Positions 21,642-22,492 of a DNA stretch of 22,492 nucleotides are shown here, piece after piece. The DNA comes from Caryophanales bacterium UBA6356 (GTDB lineage: Bacteria; Bacillota_I; Bacilli_A; RFN20; CAG-826), in NCBI GenBank assembly GCA_002440125.1, contig DJRQ01000030.1, forward strand, positions 1-22,492, in the 5' to 3' direction. Under the pieces are notes generated by a model. The model saw only the letters and a list, made by a program, of their open reading frames with translations. It had not been told where the DNA came from and did no database searches. Position numbers and translations under genes: made by a program. The stretch's first letter is position 1, and every line of letters starts with the position of its first letter.

Positions 21642-22335
21642 AAAAAGATGTTTCGGCTGGCTTTTGACTTTGCCTCTTTTAGGCACCTTATTTTCTTGCT
21701 CAACCCTAAGCGTTCGAGAAGATCTAAAAGCCTTTAGCGAAGGCTTTTCGGTTACGAAATGCCTGAACTCTTATAAAAGCGCTTCTTTTTCGTATTCCCT
21801 TCATATTTATGAAAACGACAATGAGGTCGGCCTTGCAACGCGCGAAATCTCTTTTTCGCGGGACCTTGGAAAAGACTTTTACAATTTCGAAGAAAAAGGT
21901 TCTGGAAAAGCTTTGGATGTTGGCTTTTCGGAGTCTTTGACGCGTCTTATCGAGCCGAGCTTAGACGGCTATAAAGAGACGGAAACGAAAATGGGGGAAA
22001 CGCAAACGAAACCCGTTTCCAAGGATCTCTTTAATAGCATCATCGATTCCTTTTTCTTTACCGATGAAGAGAGTGGCTATGTGAGTGGGGGCGTCTACTA
22101 TGGCGACTTCATTAAGCTCAATTTCCGTTATCAAGAGGCGATGAGAATCGAAAACGATGAAACGCTGGTCTTGGATTACGATGGCTTGAAACCAAAGGAA
22201 GGGCAAGAGGGATCTATCTACATAAAGGTCGACAAATGGGGTATGGCGTTGGATTACTCTTTTGAAGTGAAAGACGACAAAACAACGATGATTACTTCCT
22301 TTTGCGTAACGCTTCTTAGCGAGACAAATCTTTAA
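21628..22335 (+). CDS. Second putative lipoprotein, overlapping the first
   Basis: A 235-residue protein beginning MLFRKKRCFGWLLTLPLLG with lipobox LFSC (C24). The mature part starts with SVREDLKAFSEGF, a helix like that of the preceding protein, then strand-rich sequence with a conserved-looking end (MALDYSFEVKDDKTTMITSF). The ATG at 21628 overlaps the preceding stop by 14 nt, so translation is probably coupled. The frame extends upstream to ATG 21559, but that would place a charged segment before the signal peptide and lie inside the preceding gene, so I reject it. The function is unknown. It is likely a tandem paralogue of the preceding lipoprotein. Its 3' end overlaps a minus-strand gene by 20 nt. 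Confidence 0.82.
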   Translation: MLFRKKRCFGWLLTLPLLGTLFSCSTLSVREDLKAFSEGFSVTKCLNSYKSASFSYSLHIYENDNEVGLATREISFSRDLGKDFYNFEEKGSGKALDVGFSESLTRLIEPSLDGYKETETKMGETQTKPVSKDLFNSIIDSFFFTDEESGYVSGGVYYGDFIKLNFRYQEAMRIENDETLVLDYDGLKPKEGQEGSIYIKVDKWGMALDYSFEVKDDKTTMITSFCVTLLSETNL

Positions 22336-22492
22336 GGGTGACCTTTTTGGAACGGAACAAAAAGGCGTAGCAAACATAAAGCGCGGCATTGAGGGCCACA
22401 AACAGAGAAAAGGACAATAGGAATTCCGCCTCATAATGGCGAAGATCGTCGGCGCTAAAATAAAGCCAAAGGAAGATGCCGACGCTCGATAA
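22316..22492 (-). CDS. C-terminal part of a membrane protein (runs off the window edge)
   Basis: On the minus strand the frame is open from the window edge (22492) to a TAA at 22318-22316, giving 58 residues. It has a hydrophobic piece near the start (SSVGIFLWLYF), a polar acidic stretch (DDLRHYEAE), a clear membrane segment (FLLSFSLFVALNAALYVCYA) and a basic tail (FRSKKVTLKDLSR). This is the usual end of a polytopic membrane protein with a cytoplasmic tail. The reading frame, hydrophobicity and the positive-inside tail support a real gene; the family cannot be named. It is convergent with the lipoprotein and overlaps it by 20 nt. Confidence 0.65.
   Translation of the reverse strand, partial: LSSVGIFLWLYFSADDLRHYEAEFLLSFSLFVALNAALYVCYAFLFRSKKVTLKDLSR

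Noticed and set aside
1..22492. CRISPR arrays, insertion sequences, prophage genes, tRNA or rRNA genes
   Set aside because: No spaced direct repeats, transposase, integrase or terminal repeats were seen, and no cloverleaf or rRNA sequence was recognised on either strand.

Overview
The window is ordinary chromosomal DNA from a low-to-mid GC member of the Firmicutes/Mycoplasmatota side of the tree, most like the uncultured relatives of Erysipelotrichales and Mollicutes. I infer this from gene content and order, not from a database search. Several signs point the same way: a long-tailed trigger factor next to lon, a CIRCE-like operator on lon, a T-box in front of valS, ribosomal protein L27 with a cleavable LQFFA leader next to its protease Prp, and lipobox-type lipoproteins. 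TGA is used as a stop codon by many genes (HAD phosphatase, engB, phosphodiesterase, prp, ABC ATPase), so this is the standard bacterial code, not mycoplasma code 4.

Layout. 1-1.9 kb: an HD-domain hydrolase and a HAD phosphatase in one operon, convergent with a minus-strand lipoprotein. 1.97-8.6 kb: a proteostasis block (a helical protein of unknown function, tig, lon, engB), then a phosphodiesterase of the alkaline phosphatase superfamily. 8.6-12.2 kb: a T-box leader and valS, a 60-residue hydrophobic peptide with a leader-like N-terminus, and a convergent NUDIX hydrolase. 12.3-13.3 kb: an L21 leader followed by rplU-prp-rpmA. 13.37-14.3 kb: an SGNH esterase. 14.3-14.63 kb: a gene-free regulatory region with a CcpA/LacI-type palindrome, a promoter and a 5'-UTR hairpin. 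14.6-22.3 kb: a complete sugar ABC importer (binding protein, two permeases and an 849-residue ATPase), followed by two lipoprotein genes. The right edge holds the C-terminal end of a minus-strand membrane protein.

The order tig-lon-engB, then valS, then rplU-prp-rpmA is a thinned version of the Bacillus arrangement tig-clpX-lonB-lonA-ysxC ... valS ... rplU-ysxB-rpmA. The three groups belong to chaperone and quality control, tRNA charging and 50S assembly. The importer group is a separate carbohydrate-uptake operon.

The most unusual points are: (1) several genes that lack a Shine-Dalgarno sequence and have a -10-like hexamer only 6-9 nt before the start codon, suggesting leaderless mRNAs; (2) a CIRCE-like element overlapping the lon promoter; (3) a sugar-importer ATPase that continues for about 470 residues past the usual end, with two more TOBE-like segments flanking a predicted coiled coil of about 230 residues; (4) the 60-residue peptide after valS, whose Shine-Dalgarno lies in the 3' arm of a terminator-like hairpin.
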